Shown here: piece after piece, positions 8,322 to 17,053 of the stretch | Layout: each line of letters begins with the position of its first letter | Numbering within the stretch: position 1 is the first letter of the stretch | NCBI GenBank assembly: GCA_023430065.1 | Contig: JAEZCG010000147.1 | Coordinates: 1-37,190, forward strand | DNA: 37,190 nt | Direction of reading: 5' to 3' | Source: Pseudomonadota bacterium | GTDB taxonomy: Bacteria; Pseudomonadota; Gammaproteobacteria; Burkholderiales; SHXO01 | Made by a program: the position numbers and the translations under genes | The notes under the pieces: model-generated | What the model saw: only the letters and a program-made list of their open reading frames with translations | The model's database searches: none | Told to the model about the DNA's origin: nothing

Positions 8322-8858
8322 CTACTTGAACGCGGGCAGTGCCGCAGTAGCGGTGGGCTGACCGTTGGGATGGGAATGCGGCAGCGCGCGGCTCAGCACC
8401 GAGCGCAGTACGATGTCGTCGACGCCTTCCTCGTCGACATCCACGCGCACCGTCGCCACCATGTTGAACTTCACGTCCGGCCGGTACCAGATGGTCATCG
8501 TGTCCACGTTGCCCTCACTGCGGACATCCGCAATGAGGAACGCATTTCCGCTCTGCATCCACTTGTTCTTCAGCGTCGCGAACGACGTGCGCATGAGGGG
8601 TTCGCCATCCAGTTCGATGGTGACGTAGGTCGCGTCGGAACTACGGCCCGTCTTCACGATCTCCGCGGCGTGGAACCAGCCCGCTCCCACGATCTGCATG
8701 CTGGCCCCCTCGCCCTGGGCAAGCGCCCCCACGTTGCGTTCGGGATTGATCGGTTCCCCGCGCACCTCGCCCTCCACGCAGGCAAGCACGGAGGCCGAGC
8801 CGAGCAGTGCGCCTGCGGCGAGCAGACCACCGACGAGTGTGCCGAGACGTTTGACCAT
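8322..8858 (-). CDS. Small exported protein of unknown function
   Basis: A 178-residue protein I do not recognise. The ATG at 8858 follows GGAG and opens a signal peptide (MVKRLG, then a hydrophobic stretch) with likely cleavage near SVLAC. A Cys lies right after the AVLA-like segment, so a lipoprotein is possible, although the lipobox is imperfect (VLAC). The mature domain is rich in short beta-type segments and holds a basic-acidic pattern ending in a Ser/His-containing tail (ALPHSHPNG). Third codon positions are strongly GC-biased, which supports a real gene. It is convergent with the DUF3299 gene. Upstream on its strand, an AT-rich patch near 8879-8892 may carry its promoter. Confidence 0.75.
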   Translation of the reverse strand: MVKRLGTLVGGLLAAGALLGSASVLACVEGEVRGEPINPERNVGALAQGEGASMQIVGAGWFHAAEIVKTGRSSDATYVTIELDGEPLMRTSFATLKNKWMQSGNAFLIADVRSEGNVDTMTIWYRPDVKFNMVATVRVDVDEEGVDDIVLRSVLSRALPHSHPNGQPTATAALPAFK

Positions 8859-8988
8859 GGTGCAACTCCGGGACCGGATAAAAATACAGTATGCCATCGG
8901 GTGCGGAGCAGATGTTGCGCCATGTCGCCCGGCCGCCATGCATCGCGTCGGCCCCGCCGGCCGGCGAGTGGACGCGCAGAATCCTGGC

Positions 8989-9028
8989 AGAGGGGTCGGC
9001 CGCATCCGAGGATGGGTCGACCCCCTCT
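8989..9028 (-). terminator. Inverted repeat downstream of the SMP-30 gene
   Basis: The arms AGAGGGGTCG (8989-8998) and CGACCCCCTCT (9018-9028) pair over 10 bp with a single bulged base and an 18-19-nt loop. It starts 6 bp after the stop of the SMP-30-like gene on the minus strand. There is no T-run, so it may be a weak or Rho-assisted terminator or an mRNA 3' end stabiliser. Confidence 0.35.
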
Positions 9029-9033
9029 TGGCG

Positions 9034-10185
9034 TCAGGTCAGCGTGCCGCTGCGCGTCTCGACATACACGGCGTACAGGGACGTGCTGCCGGTCATGAAC
9101 AGGCGGTTGCGCTTGGAGCCGCCGAAGCACACGTTGGAGATGATCTCCGGCATGCGGATGACACCGATGCGGGTGCCGTCCGGCGAGAACACGTGCACGC
9201 CATCGTAGCCGTCGCCGACCCAGCCCATGCCGGCCCAGACGTTTCCGTCCTCGTCGCAGCGGATGCCGTCGGCGAAGCCGGTCTTGCCGTTGTACTCCAT
9301 GTTGGCGAACACACGGCCGTTCTTGAGCTTCTTGCCGTCGACGTCGTAGACCCAGATCACGCTCTTGGCCTCGGGGTAGTGCGAGATGCCGGTATCGGCG
9401 ATGTACACCTTCTTGAAGTCCGGCGAGAAGCACAAGCCATTGGGCTTGAACGGTTCGTCGGCTACCTTCTCGACCTTGCCGGGTGCATCGATGCGATAGA
9501 CCGCCTCCTTCTGGACCGGCTGCGGGCTGCCGGTGTTCAGGCGCATGCCCTCGTAGTTCATCAACCCGCCGTAGCCCGGGTCGGTGAAGAAGAGCCATCC
9601 GTCCGGGTGGCACATGCCGTCGTTGGGTGCGTTGAGGCCCTTGCCGTCCGCACTCTTGTCCGCCAGCACCGTGACGCTGCCGTCATACTCGTAGCGCACC
9701 ACGCGGCGCGTGCCATGCTCGAAGGCGATCTGGCGTCCCTGGTAGTCGAAGGTGTTGCCGTTGCTGTTGTTGGACGGATAGCGGAACTGGCGGGAGACGT
9801 GGCCATCTTCCTCGATCCAGCGCAGCTGCTCGTTGTTCGGGATGTCGCTCCAGATCAGGTAACGCCCCACCCCATTCCAGGCCGGACCCTCGGCCCACAT
9901 GGTGCCGCGGTACAGGCGCACGATGGGTGTGTTCCCGAGCTTGTACTTGAAGCGCTTGTCGAGGACGATGACATCGGGGTTCGGATAGCGCGCGATCGGG
10001 CCGTCCGGATCGTACTGGTCGATGAAGTTGCGCGCGAAGGCTTCGGACGACATGGTGGACACGGCGGCGACAGCCGACGCGGCCGTCAGGAACTGACGCC
10101 GGCTCATGCCGCGAGGCTCGGCCTTTTCCTCGGCCTTGGCCGGAGCGGCAAGATCGATATAGCGATGCAGCTGTACCCTTTCCAT
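9034..10185 (-). CDS. Tat-exported SMP-30/gluconolactonase/LRE-like beta-propeller protein
   Basis: A 383-residue protein. The ATG at 10185 follows GAGGAG, which fixes the start even though the frame is open further upstream. Residues 27-51 form a twin-arginine signal (SRRQFLTAASAV, Arg 29-30), so the protein should be folded in the cytoplasm and exported. The rest fits the SMP-30/gluconolactonase fold: AEGPAWNGVGRYLIWSDIPNN, GLNAPNDGMCHPDGWLFFTDPGYG, KPNGLCFSPD, KTGFADGIRCDEDGNVWAG. The Glu, Asn and Asp in these motifs are the metal ligands in characterised lactonases. A sugar- or other lactone hydrolase in the periplasm is likely; substrate unknown. Monocistronic. Confidence 0.88.
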   Translation of the reverse strand: MERVQLHRYIDLAAPAKAEEKAEPRGMSRRQFLTAASAVAAVSTMSSEAFARNFIDQYDPDGPIARYPNPDVIVLDKRFKYKLGNTPIVRLYRGTMWAEGPAWNGVGRYLIWSDIPNNEQLRWIEEDGHVSRQFRYPSNNSNGNTFDYQGRQIAFEHGTRRVVRYEYDGSVTVLADKSADGKGLNAPNDGMCHPDGWLFFTDPGYGGLMNYEGMRLNTGSPQPVQKEAVYRIDAPGKVEKVADEPFKPNGLCFSPDFKKVYIADTGISHYPEAKSVIWVYDVDGKKLKNGRVFANMEYNGKTGFADGIRCDEDGNVWAGMGWVGDGYDGVHVFSPDGTRIGVIRMPEIISNVCFGGSKRNRLFMTGSTSLYAVYVETRSGTLT

Positions 10186-10204
10186 CGGTTGGTCTCCTCG
10201 GATT

Positions 10205-10223
10205 ATGCAGGTATGGTATGCAT
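10205..10223. promoter_or_regulatory. Inverted repeat in the divergent SMP-30 / PLP-enzyme intergenic region
   Basis: ATGCA (10205-10209) and TGCAT (10219-10223) flank a GGTATGGTA centre just upstream of the SMP-30 ribosome site, and overlap a CATAAT that could be its -10 on the minus strand. This is the kind of site a GntR- or LacI-type regulator could use. The rest of the 272-bp gap (10186-10457) holds an AT-richer stretch at 10298-10345 and no gene that I can support. Confidence 0.25.
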
Positions 10224-10457
10224 GGAGGGTGCGCCGGGGCCTCCCGGGTTGCGCAGCGACGCGGGCCCGCGAGGCCGGAGATGCCCGTCCACCCCGACGT
10301 TCTACAACAAAGTCGCATCTCAACACAACTCGGATCGGCATGTAGTTTCTTCCCACGGGCGTCAGCGCAGCGCGTCGCCCTCGCGTACCATCCGCTACGT
10401 TGCGCACGCGACGAGCATTCCGTCACGCGCGCCGTCCGCCACGAAACAGGACCAGGT

Positions 10458-11624
10458 ATGAAGACCCACCGATCGCAGGGCTTTTCCACGCGCGCCATCC
10501 ATGCCGGGCAGACGCCCGACCCGTCCACCGGCGCGGTGATGCCGCCGATCTATGCCACCTCCACGTTCAAGCAGCGTTCCCCGGGGGAGCACACGGGTTT
10601 CGAGTACGCACGCACGCAGAACCCGACCCGCATGGCGTTCGAACGCTGTCTCGCCGATCTCGAGTCCGGAAAGATGGCGTGGGCCTTCTCGTCCGGTCTC
10701 GCCGCGATGGGAACGGTGCTGGAACTCCTGGAGGCGGGCAGCCACCTGCTCGCCGTGGACGACATGTACGGCGGAAGCTGGCGTCTGTTCGAGCGGGTGC
10801 GCGGCCGGTCCATGAACCTGCGCGTGAGCTACGTCGATCCGGACGTGCCCGGCAGCTTCGAGCGCGCCCTGCAGCCCGACACCCGAATGATCTGGGTGGA
10901 GACACCGAGCAATCCGCTGCTCAAGCTCACCGACCTCGCGGCGGTGGCAAAGCTCGCCCGTGCGCGCGGCATCCTGACCGTGTGCGACAACACCTTCGCC
11001 TCGCCCTATGTGCAACGGCCGCTGGAGCTGGGCTTCGATGTCGTGCTGCACTCGGTGACCAAGTACATCAATGGCCACTCCGACGCGGTGGGCGGACTCG
11101 TCGTGGTCGGCGACAACGCCGAACTGATCGAGCGCTTCTCGTTCATGCAGAATGCGATCGGATCGATCATGGACCCCTTCACCAGTTTCCTCGCGCTGCG
11201 CGGGACGAAGACCCTGCCGCTGCGCGTGGACCGTCATTGCGCCAATGCACTCGAACTTGCACACTGGCTCGACCAGCATCCGAAGACGGAGAAGGTGATC
11301 TACCCGGGACTGCCGAAACACCCGCAGCACGCACTGGCAGCAAGCCAGATGCGCGGGTTCGGAGGAATGATCGCGGCATACCTGCGCACGGATCTGGCTG
11401 GCACCAAGCGTTTTCTGGAGGCGTGCGAACTGTTCACGCTGGCGGAAAGCCTCGGCGGCGTGGAGAGCCTGGTGGGACACCCGGTGCTCATGAGCCACGC
11501 CTCCCTGCCCGACCAGCGCCGCGCACAGCTGGGTCTGACCGACAACCTCGTGCGCTTCTCCGTCGGCATCGAGGACGTCGCTGACCTGCGCGCCGATCTC
11601 GACCACGCGTTCGCGCAGATCTAA
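10458..11624 (+). CDS. Cys/Met-metabolism PLP-dependent enzyme (cystathionine gamma-synthase/lyase family)
   Basis: A 388-residue cytosolic fold-type I PLP enzyme of the Cys/Met metabolism family (cystathionine gamma-synthase, beta- or gamma-lyase, O-acetylhomoserine sulfhydrylase). Marks: [23 protein letters not shown] near the N-terminus, [19 protein letters not shown] (PLP phosphate contacts), [28 protein letters not shown] with the PLP-pyridine Asp, and [11 protein letters not shown] with the Schiff-base Lys202. ESLGGVESL and FSVGIED close the family pattern. ATG at 10458 follows a weak AGG site; the frame is open upstream but the conserved N-terminus starts here. The exact reaction in transsulfuration cannot be decided by eye. 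The stop overlaps the dsbB start by one base (TAATG). Confidence 0.9.
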   Translation: MKTHRSQGFSTRAIHAGQTPDPSTGAVMPPIYATSTFKQRSPGEHTGFEYARTQNPTRMAFERCLADLESGKMAWAFSSGLAAMGTVLELLEAGSHLLAVDDMYGGSWRLFERVRGRSMNLRVSYVDPDVPGSFERALQPDTRMIWVETPSNPLLKLTDLAAVAKLARARGILTVCDNTFASPYVQRPLELGFDVVLHSVTKYINGHSDAVGGLVVVGDNAELIERFSFMQNAIGSIMDPFTSFLALRGTKTLPLRVDRHCANALELAHWLDQHPKTEKVIYPGLPKHPQHALAASQMRGFGGMIAAYLRTDLAGTKRFLEACELFTLAESLGGVESLVGHPVLMSHASLPDQRRAQLGLTDNLVRFSVGIEDVADLRADLDHAFAQI

Positions 11625-12124
11625 TGTCGCCCCGTCGCGTCTTCCTGCTCGTTCTCCTGGCCTGCGCCGGATTGCTGGGCTTCGGGCTGTACCTGCAGCA
11701 CGCGCTGGGACTCGAACCGTGTCCGCTGTGCATCTTGCAGCGCTATGCCTTCATGCTCACCGGGGCGATCGCGCTCGTCGCGGCCATCCACGGTCCCGGA
11801 CGGGTGGCGCAGGTCGTCTACGGCGCGCTCATCATCCTCGCCGCCGGCATCGGGGCGGGTATCGCCGGCCGCCAGACCTGGCTCCAGCACAACCCGCCCA
11901 ACCTGTTCGAATGCGCGCCCGATCTCGAGTACATGCTCGAGGCGTTTCCCCTGACCAAGGCCCTGCCGATGATCTTCAAGGGTGAGGGCGACTGCGCCGA
12001 GGCCGGCTGGACCTTCGTCGGGCTATCCATCGCGGAATGGGCCCTGGTTTGGTTCGTGGCGTTCCTGCTCGCAGGACTCTACGTCGTCCTCGTCAGGCCG
12101 CGCCGCTCCGTCTTTCGGGCCTGA
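11624..12124 (+). CDS. dsbB: Disulfide bond formation protein DsbB
   Basis: A 166-residue inner-membrane quinone reductase that reoxidises DsbA. It has four hydrophobic segments, the first redox pair Cys33/Cys36 in EPCPLCILQRYAF, and the second periplasmic pair Cys97 (FECAPDLEYML) and Cys124 (GDCAEAGW). All four essential cysteines are therefore present, and the spacing and the length are normal for beta/gammaproteobacterial DsbB. An Arg-Gln at positions 40-39 after the first pair (LQRY) fits the quinone site. Its start codon overlaps the upstream stop, so it is co-translated with the PLP enzyme, and the GGDEF/EAL gene begins 10 bp after its stop. Confidence 0.95.
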   Translation: MSPRRVFLLVLLACAGLLGFGLYLQHALGLEPCPLCILQRYAFMLTGAIALVAAIHGPGRVAQVVYGALIILAAGIGAGIAGRQTWLQHNPPNLFECAPDLEYMLEAFPLTKALPMIFKGEGDCAEAGWTFVGLSIAEWALVWFVAFLLAGLYVVLVRPRRSVFRA

Positions 12125-12134
12125 GCATCCGGTC

Positions 12135-15032
12135 GTGGCGATTTCACCCCGAGGTCCTGCGACGTCGACGCGCGCGATCTCCGGAGCGGAGCTGCACTCC
12201 TATCTGCGTCAGCCTCTGCGGCTGGCGCTCGCCTATCGGCTGGCGGTGCTGTTCGCCCTGCTGGTCGCACTGCTCGCCGCGGTGGCCATGACCTACGTCG
12301 GCTTCAGCTGGCGGACCGTGAAGGAAGATCGGGTCGAGCACCTGCATCAGCTGGCCGAACTCGGTGCAGCGTCGGTCGAACTGTTCCTGCAGCGCTACAC
12401 CGAACGCACGGCGTTGCTGGGACAGGACATCGCGTTGCACGGCGGGCTCCACGACCTCGACGTCGCGCAGCGGCAGATCCTGCGCTACGCTGCGGCCGAC
12501 GCGAACCTGGCGGGCATCTATCTGTTCGACGTCGCCGGAAACCTGGTCGCGGGAACCAGCGTCCGTGCGCCCCACCGTAACGCGGCCGACCCCTCGCTCA
12601 ATTCTGGTTTGCCCGCGCACACTGACGACGAGGTCTTCCGGCGCGATCACGAGGCGGCGCTGGCCAGCCCGGCGCCGATCGTGGGCAGGGTACGCTACGG
12701 CAGCCGCGTCAACGACTGGATCCTGCCCTTCCGCACACGCATCGACGATGCCGAAGGTCGGCCGGTCTACGTGCTGTCCATGGTGGTCCCGCTGGCACGC
12801 CAGAGCGCCCTGTGGGACGCGGTGACCCTGCCCCCGCAATGGACGATCGGGCTGCTGCGCGACGACGGTTTCCTGCAGGGACGGCACCCGACGCCGCGCG
12901 AGCCCGCCGCCTTCACGGCGATGCACGACTCGGCACTGCGCAGCGCGCTGGTGGCCCGGCGCTTCCCGGCACGCGGGCTAGTGGAGGGCGGTGAACCGGG
13001 AGCGGACGACACCCGCGGCCTGATCACCTACCGCCGGCTCGGAAGCTTCCCCATCACGGCGTACGTAGCCATGCCCGAAAGCGAGGTGTGGGCCGAGTGG
13101 CGCCGCCATATGCAACTGCCGGCCATCCTGTTCGCCGTCTCGCTCGTCGCGCTGGTGGCAGCAGGAATCTGGGCCGTGCGCCAGCAGCGCGTCCGCGAAG
13201 CCGAGCGCGATGCCGCGGAACAGTCGCTGCGAGCCAGTGCCACCGCGCTCAAGCGCCAGACGCTGCTCCTCGAGCAATCCCAGCGCGCGGCGCAGATCGG
13301 CGCGTGGGAATTGAACGTGCAGTCCGGAGAACTGTACTGGACCACGCAGACCTTTCGCCTGCACGACCTCTCGCCGGATCACTACACGCCGCAGTGGGAC
13401 ACTGCGCTGCAGTTCCTGGCGCCCGACAGCCAGGACGAGATCCGCGAGGCGATGACGCGGGCACGCGCGGGCGGCGAGCCGTGGGACCTCGAACTTCAGC
13501 TGGTGACCGCGCGCGGGCGGCGGCTGTGGGTGCGCTCCACCGGCGCCGTCGAGATGGTCGACGGCCGGCCGGCGAAGGCCTGGGGCTCGTTCCAGGACAT
13601 CACGCAACGGCGCGAGTCGGAAGCGCAGATCGCGCGCATGGCGCACTACGACGAACTCACCGGGCTGCCCAACCGCAACCTGTTCAACATGCATCTGGCG
13701 CACGCGATCACGCGCGCGCAGCGCAATCAGGGTGTGCTCGCGGTGCTGTTCATCGACCTGGACCGATTCAAGAACATCAACGACGCGCTGGGACACGACG
13801 TCGGCGACGAGGTGCTGCAGCGCGTGGCGGCACGCCTGGCGCACGCCTTGCGCGCCTCCGACATCCTGGCGCGGTTGGGCGGGGACGAGTTCGTCGTGAT
13901 CGCGGAGGACGTGATCGACTCCGACACCATCGGCAATCTCGGACAGAAACTGCTGCTCGCGGTGGACCAGCCGATCCGGGTGCGTGCGCAGGACTTCGTG
14001 CTCACGGCCAGCATCGGCGTGAGCCTATATCCGACCGACGGCACCGATGCGCAGACGCTGCTCAAGAATGCCGACACGGCCATGTACCGCGCCAAGGAGC
14101 AGGGCCGCAACAACCTGCAGTTCTATTCCGCGTACATGGGCTCTGCCAACGTCGATCGGCTCAGCATGGAGACGCAGCTCAAGAAGGCGGCGGCCGACGG
14201 CAACCAGTTCGTGCTGCACTATCAGCCGCGCGTATCGCTCGCGGACGGCAGGATCACCGGCGTGGAGTGCCTGGTGCGCTGGCTCAACCCCGAGCGGGGC
14301 ATGGTGCAGCCGGCTCAGTTCATCCCGCTGGCCGAGGAACTCGGGCTGATCCGGGAGATCGGCTCATGGGTGCTGCGTACGGCCATGCTGCAGGCGGCGG
14401 CATGGCAGCGCGAGGGCTTGCCGCCGCTGCGCATGTCGGTGAACATCTCGGCCCAGCAGTTGTACGGCTCGACGTTCCTCGACGAGCTGCGGGCGAATCT
14501 GCAAGCGAGCGGGCTGGAACCCGAACGGCTGGAACTCGAGCTCACCGAGAGCGCGATGATGCAGCGGACCCAGCAGGTGGCCGACCTGCTCTATGCGATC
14601 CGGGCGCTCGGGGTGCAGCTTTCCATCGACGACTTCGGCACCGGCTACTCCTCGCTCGCCTACCTCAAGCGCCTGCCCATCCACAGCCTGAAGATCGACC
14701 GCTCCTTCGTGCACGATGTCCCCGGCGACGGCGACGACGTGACGATCGTGCACGCGATGATCGCGCTCGCACACAGCCTGCGCATGGAGGTCGTGGCAGA
14801 AGGGGTGGAGAACGAAGCGCAGTTGGAGTTCCTGCGCAGCGAGGGCTGCGACGAGATTCAGGGCTTCCTGGTGAGCCGGCCGGTCACGGCAGAGGCCATC
14901 GCCACCATGCTGCGCGCCGATGTACAGCGCGCGCTGCACGACCAGCCTCGTGCACGGCGCACGGCGGTTCAGGGCACGGCAGCATCCAGCGTGGCCCATT
15001 CCTCGGGAAGCACGCGCGCGAGCAGCGTGTAG
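12135..15032 (+). CDS. Membrane-bound PAS-GGDEF-EAL cyclic-di-GMP protein
   Basis: About 965 residues from the GTG at 12135. A start further left would run inside dsbB, and the conserved N-terminal helix begins just after this GTG. Layout: helix 33-56, a periplasmic sensor of about 270 residues (Cache-like), helix about 326-348, a short coiled linker, PAS/PAC about 382-497, GGDEF about 500-670 with an intact GGDEF motif at about 582-586, then EAL about 685-940. The EAL signature reads ECL (Glu711), followed by DDFGTGYSSLAYLKRLP and LKIDRSFV, so the main catalytic residues of a phosphodiesterase are kept. A dual or switchable c-di-GMP enzyme. The last 64 bp overlap a convergent phosphatase gene. 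Confidence 0.92.
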   Translation: MAISPRGPATSTRAISGAELHSYLRQPLRLALAYRLAVLFALLVALLAAVAMTYVGFSWRTVKEDRVEHLHQLAELGAASVELFLQRYTERTALLGQDIALHGGLHDLDVAQRQILRYAAADANLAGIYLFDVAGNLVAGTSVRAPHRNAADPSLNSGLPAHTDDEVFRRDHEAALASPAPIVGRVRYGSRVNDWILPFRTRIDDAEGRPVYVLSMVVPLARQSALWDAVTLPPQWTIGLLRDDGFLQGRHPTPREPAAFTAMHDSALRSALVARRFPARGLVEGGEPGADDTRGLITYRRLGSFPITAYVAMPESEVWAEWRRHMQLPAILFAVSLVALVAAGIWAVRQQRVREAERDAAEQSLRASATALKRQTLLLEQSQRAAQIGAWELNVQSGELYWTTQTFRLHDLSPDHYTPQWDTALQFLAPDSQDEIREAMTRARAGGEPWDLELQLVTARGRRLWVRSTGAVEMVDGRPAKAWGSFQDITQRRESEAQIARMAHYDELTGLPNRNLFNMHLAHAITRAQRNQGVLAVLFIDLDRFKNINDALGHDVGDEVLQRVAARLAHALRASDILARLGGDEFVVIAEDVIDSDTIGNLGQKLLLAVDQPIRVRAQDFVLTASIGVSLYPTDGTDAQTLLKNADTAMYRAKEQGRNNLQFYSAYMGSANVDRLSMETQLKKAAADGNQFVLHYQPRVSLADGRITGVECLVRWLNPERGMVQPAQFIPLAEELGLIREIGSWVLRTAMLQAAAWQREGLPPLRMSVNISAQQLYGSTFLDELRANLQASGLEPERLELELTESAMMQRTQQVADLLYAIRALGVQLSIDDFGTGYSSLAYLKRLPIHSLKIDRSFVHDVPGDGDDVTIVHAMIALAHSLRMEVVAEGVENEAQLEFLRSEGCDEIQGFLVSRPVTAEAIATMLRADVQRALHDQPRARRTAVQGTAASSVAHSSGSTRASSV

Positions 15033-15607
15033 CCGCCACGGCCGTCGGGGCGATAGATCGCGGCCTCGCCCTGCGTGCTCAGATAGAGACCTTCCAGATC
15101 GATGAGGTTGAATCCGTGCGACACCAGCACGGTGTTCTCGCCCGCCGGCGGTAGCGTGGAGAGCAGCCTGCGCAGGCCGTCGGAGGCGGCGCGGCGAGCC
15201 TGCGCGAACTCGGCCCCCCGTCGCACGCCGGTCAGCACCTGGATCGCCTCGTAGCGGCCGAACGCGAGCTGCGCGGTTTCCATGCAGCGGCAAAAGCGGC
15301 TGCTCAACACCTGGCCCACCGGGATGCCGAGCCGGCGGAACTGCGTGCCGATCGCGCGTGCCTGGCCGCGTCCGTTGTCGTTGAGGTTGCGCTGCGTGTC
15401 GCAGCGGCCGATGCGCATCGATTCCGACTCCAGGGTCGCGGGGCCCGTGTCCGCATGGCGGAAGTAGAGCACCAGTCCTCCTGCACGCAGTGCCTCCAGC
15501 AGGGCCGCGCGATCGGGCTCCCCTGCGTGCCCGCGGAGGGGATGGGTCAGGCTCGCCAGCAGGACCAGCAGCAGGACTGGCCAATGGGTGCGAAGCGCGG
15601 AAGTCAT
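14969..15607 (-). CDS. Exported histidine-phosphatase (SixA/phosphoglycerate-mutase-like) protein
   Basis: A 212-residue protein from ATG 15607, chosen because a GGGGTGGG ribosome-like site precedes it and it opens directly into a signal peptide (ALRTHWPVLLLVLLASL, cleavage near RGHAG). ATG 15628 is an alternative. The domain starts LVLYFRHADTGP, where the catalytic His lies in the RHA form of the RHG motif; it continues with SSRFCRCMETAQLAFGR (conserved Arg) and VLVSHGFNLIDL (second His). Export suggests a periplasmic phosphatase, not a cytosolic SixA. The 3' end overlaps the GGDEF/EAL gene by 64 bp. Confidence 0.85.
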   Translation of the reverse strand: MTSALRTHWPVLLLVLLASLTHPLRGHAGEPDRAALLEALRAGGLVLYFRHADTGPATLESESMRIGRCDTQRNLNDNGRGQARAIGTQFRRLGIPVGQVLSSRFCRCMETAQLAFGRYEAIQVLTGVRRGAEFAQARRAASDGLRRLLSTLPPAGENTVLVSHGFNLIDLEGLYLSTQGEAAIYRPDGRGGYTLLARVLPEEWATLDAAVP

Positions 15608-15723
15608 GCCCACCCCAATGCGTTGCATCGTGTTGCCTGGGCCTTCGGCCGAGGTTGCGGTTGGCGCCGTGACCATGCCATGCGTGTAGTCTTTCGGCTT
15701 CGCCCGCACCGCTGCGTAGAACG

Positions 15724-15750
15724 AAAAAGGGCTGGCGACCAGCCAGCCCT
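15724..15750 (-). terminator. Rho-independent terminator of the hemA-prfA-prmC-grxD operon
   Basis: On the minus strand AGGGCTGGC pairs with GCCAGCCCT (9 bp, loop TGGTC) and is followed directly by a short T-run. It lies 20 bp after the grxD stop. The stem is at 15728-15750, the T-tract at 15724-15728. Confidence 0.85.
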
Positions 15751-15769
15751 GGAACGAGCGCGTGCCTGC

Positions 15770-16075
15770 CTACTTCAGCAGCTTGTGCAGCTCGCCGTTC
15801 TGATACATCTCGCGCATGATGTCGGCGCCCCCCACGAACTCGCCGTTCACGTACAGCTGCGGGATCGTCGGCCAGCTGGAGAAGTCCTTGATCCCCTGGC
15901 GGATCTCCGGGTCGGCCAGGACGTTCACGGTGGCCACGTCCTCGGCGCCACAGGCCTCCAGGATCTGCACGGCCGCGGCGGAGAACCCACACTGCGGCGC
16001 ATCCGGCGTGCCCTTCATGTACAACACGACCTTGTTATCGGACACCTGCTGGCGGATCTTTTCCTGAACATCCAT
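15770..16075 (-). CDS. grxD: Monothiol glutaredoxin, Grx4 type
   Basis: A 101-residue CGFS glutaredoxin. The start at 16075 ([11 protein letters not shown]) follows AGAGG and is the usual N-terminus of betaproteobacterial Grx4; an in-frame ATG further upstream would add an atypical Ser/Thr-rich tail. Cys29 is in the CGFS motif, with the Lys before KGTP, the [16 protein letters not shown]rpPro/cis-Pro segment and the GGADIM glutathione site all present. Such proteins carry and transfer [2Fe-2S] clusters together with BolA-type partners. Last gene of the operon. Confidence 0.95.
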   Translation of the reverse strand: MDVQEKIRQQVSDNKVVLYMKGTPDAPQCGFSAAAVQILEACGAEDVATVNVLADPEIRQGIKDFSSWPTIPQLYVNGEFVGGADIMREMYQNGELHKLLK

Positions 16076-16161
16076 GACGCACCTCTGAATTTGGGAGGAA
16101 GAATCGGTCGTCGGACCTTCTTCAGACATCGTTCGATGGTATCGGTTTCGCTCTCGCAGCG

Positions 16162-17037
16162 TCAACCGAGCGCCCGCCCTCCGCTGACGCGCTCGCGTCC
16201 CGGCAGGTCGCGCGCAGTGAACACCTCGGCGAAGCCGGCCGCTTCGAGCAGCGCGCGGCAGGCGTCGCCCTGATCGTAGCCATGCTCCATCAGCAGCCAC
16301 CCTCCCGGGGCCAGGCAGCGGCGCGCCTGCGGGACGATCGTGCGCCACGCGTCGAGGCCGTCGACGCCCGATACCAGCGCGCAGCGGGGCTCGTGGCGCA
16401 GCGCCGGCAAATGTTCGTCGCCCTCCCGGACGTAGGGCGGATTCGAGACGATCGCCGCGAGGCTTCGCGCAGCCACGCCCGACAGCCAGTCGCCGCGCAC
16501 GAGCTGCACGTTGTGCGCGCCATGCCGATGGCGATTGCGCGCCGCAATGCGCAACGCGTCCTCCGAGCGATCCACGGCGAGCACGTGAAGCCGCGGCCGC
16601 GCGCGCGCCACGGCAATGGCGACACACCCGCTTCCGGTCCCCAGATCGGCGATATACGCCTCGACCGCCGAGGGGCACCGCTCGAGCGCGAGGTCCACCA
16701 GCAGTTCCGTGTCGGCGCGAGGGACCAGCACCGCGGGGGTGACTTCGAAGTCGAGTCCGTGAAACTCACGCCATCCGAGGACGTAATCGAGCGGCTCGCC
16801 TGCGAGGCGCCGGGACAGCATGGCAGCGTAGCGTGGATCGCTGTTGGCAGCGACCGCGTGTTCCGGATGCGCGATCAGTTGCGCACGACGGATGCCCAGC
16901 GCCCGCATCAGCATCCGCTCGACCTGCGAGCGCGCTTCGGCCGCATCCAGTCCCAGCCCCTCGCACAGCCTGCGCGCATCGCGCAGCAGCGTTGCGTTCG
17001 GCGTCTCCTCGGGCAGCGGCAGGGGTCCGCCGGTCAT
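16162..17037 (-). CDS. prmC: Peptide chain release factor N5-glutamine methyltransferase
   Basis: A 291-residue SAM-dependent enzyme that methylates the GGQ glutamine of release factors RF1/RF2, here encoded right after its substrate gene prfA. An N-terminal helical domain (about 1-90) is followed by [17 protein letters not shown] and the SAM-binding [14 protein letters not shown]. The catalytic NPPY is at 199-202 ([14 protein letters not shown]), and the last part has [14 protein letters not shown]. Start ATG 17037 lies 16 bp after the prfA stop. Confidence 0.95.
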   Translation of the reverse strand: MTGGPLPLPEETPNATLLRDARRLCEGLGLDAAEARSQVERMLMRALGIRRAQLIAHPEHAVAANSDPRYAAMLSRRLAGEPLDYVLGWREFHGLDFEVTPAVLVPRADTELLVDLALERCPSAVEAYIADLGTGSGCVAIAVARARPRLHVLAVDRSEDALRIAARNRHRHGAHNVQLVRGDWLSGVAARSLAAIVSNPPYVREGDEHLPALRHEPRCALVSGVDGLDAWRTIVPQARRCLAPGGWLLMEHGYDQGDACRALLEAAGFAEVFTARDLPGRERVSGGRALG

Positions 17038-17053
17038 CGGCTCGCCACTGCGG

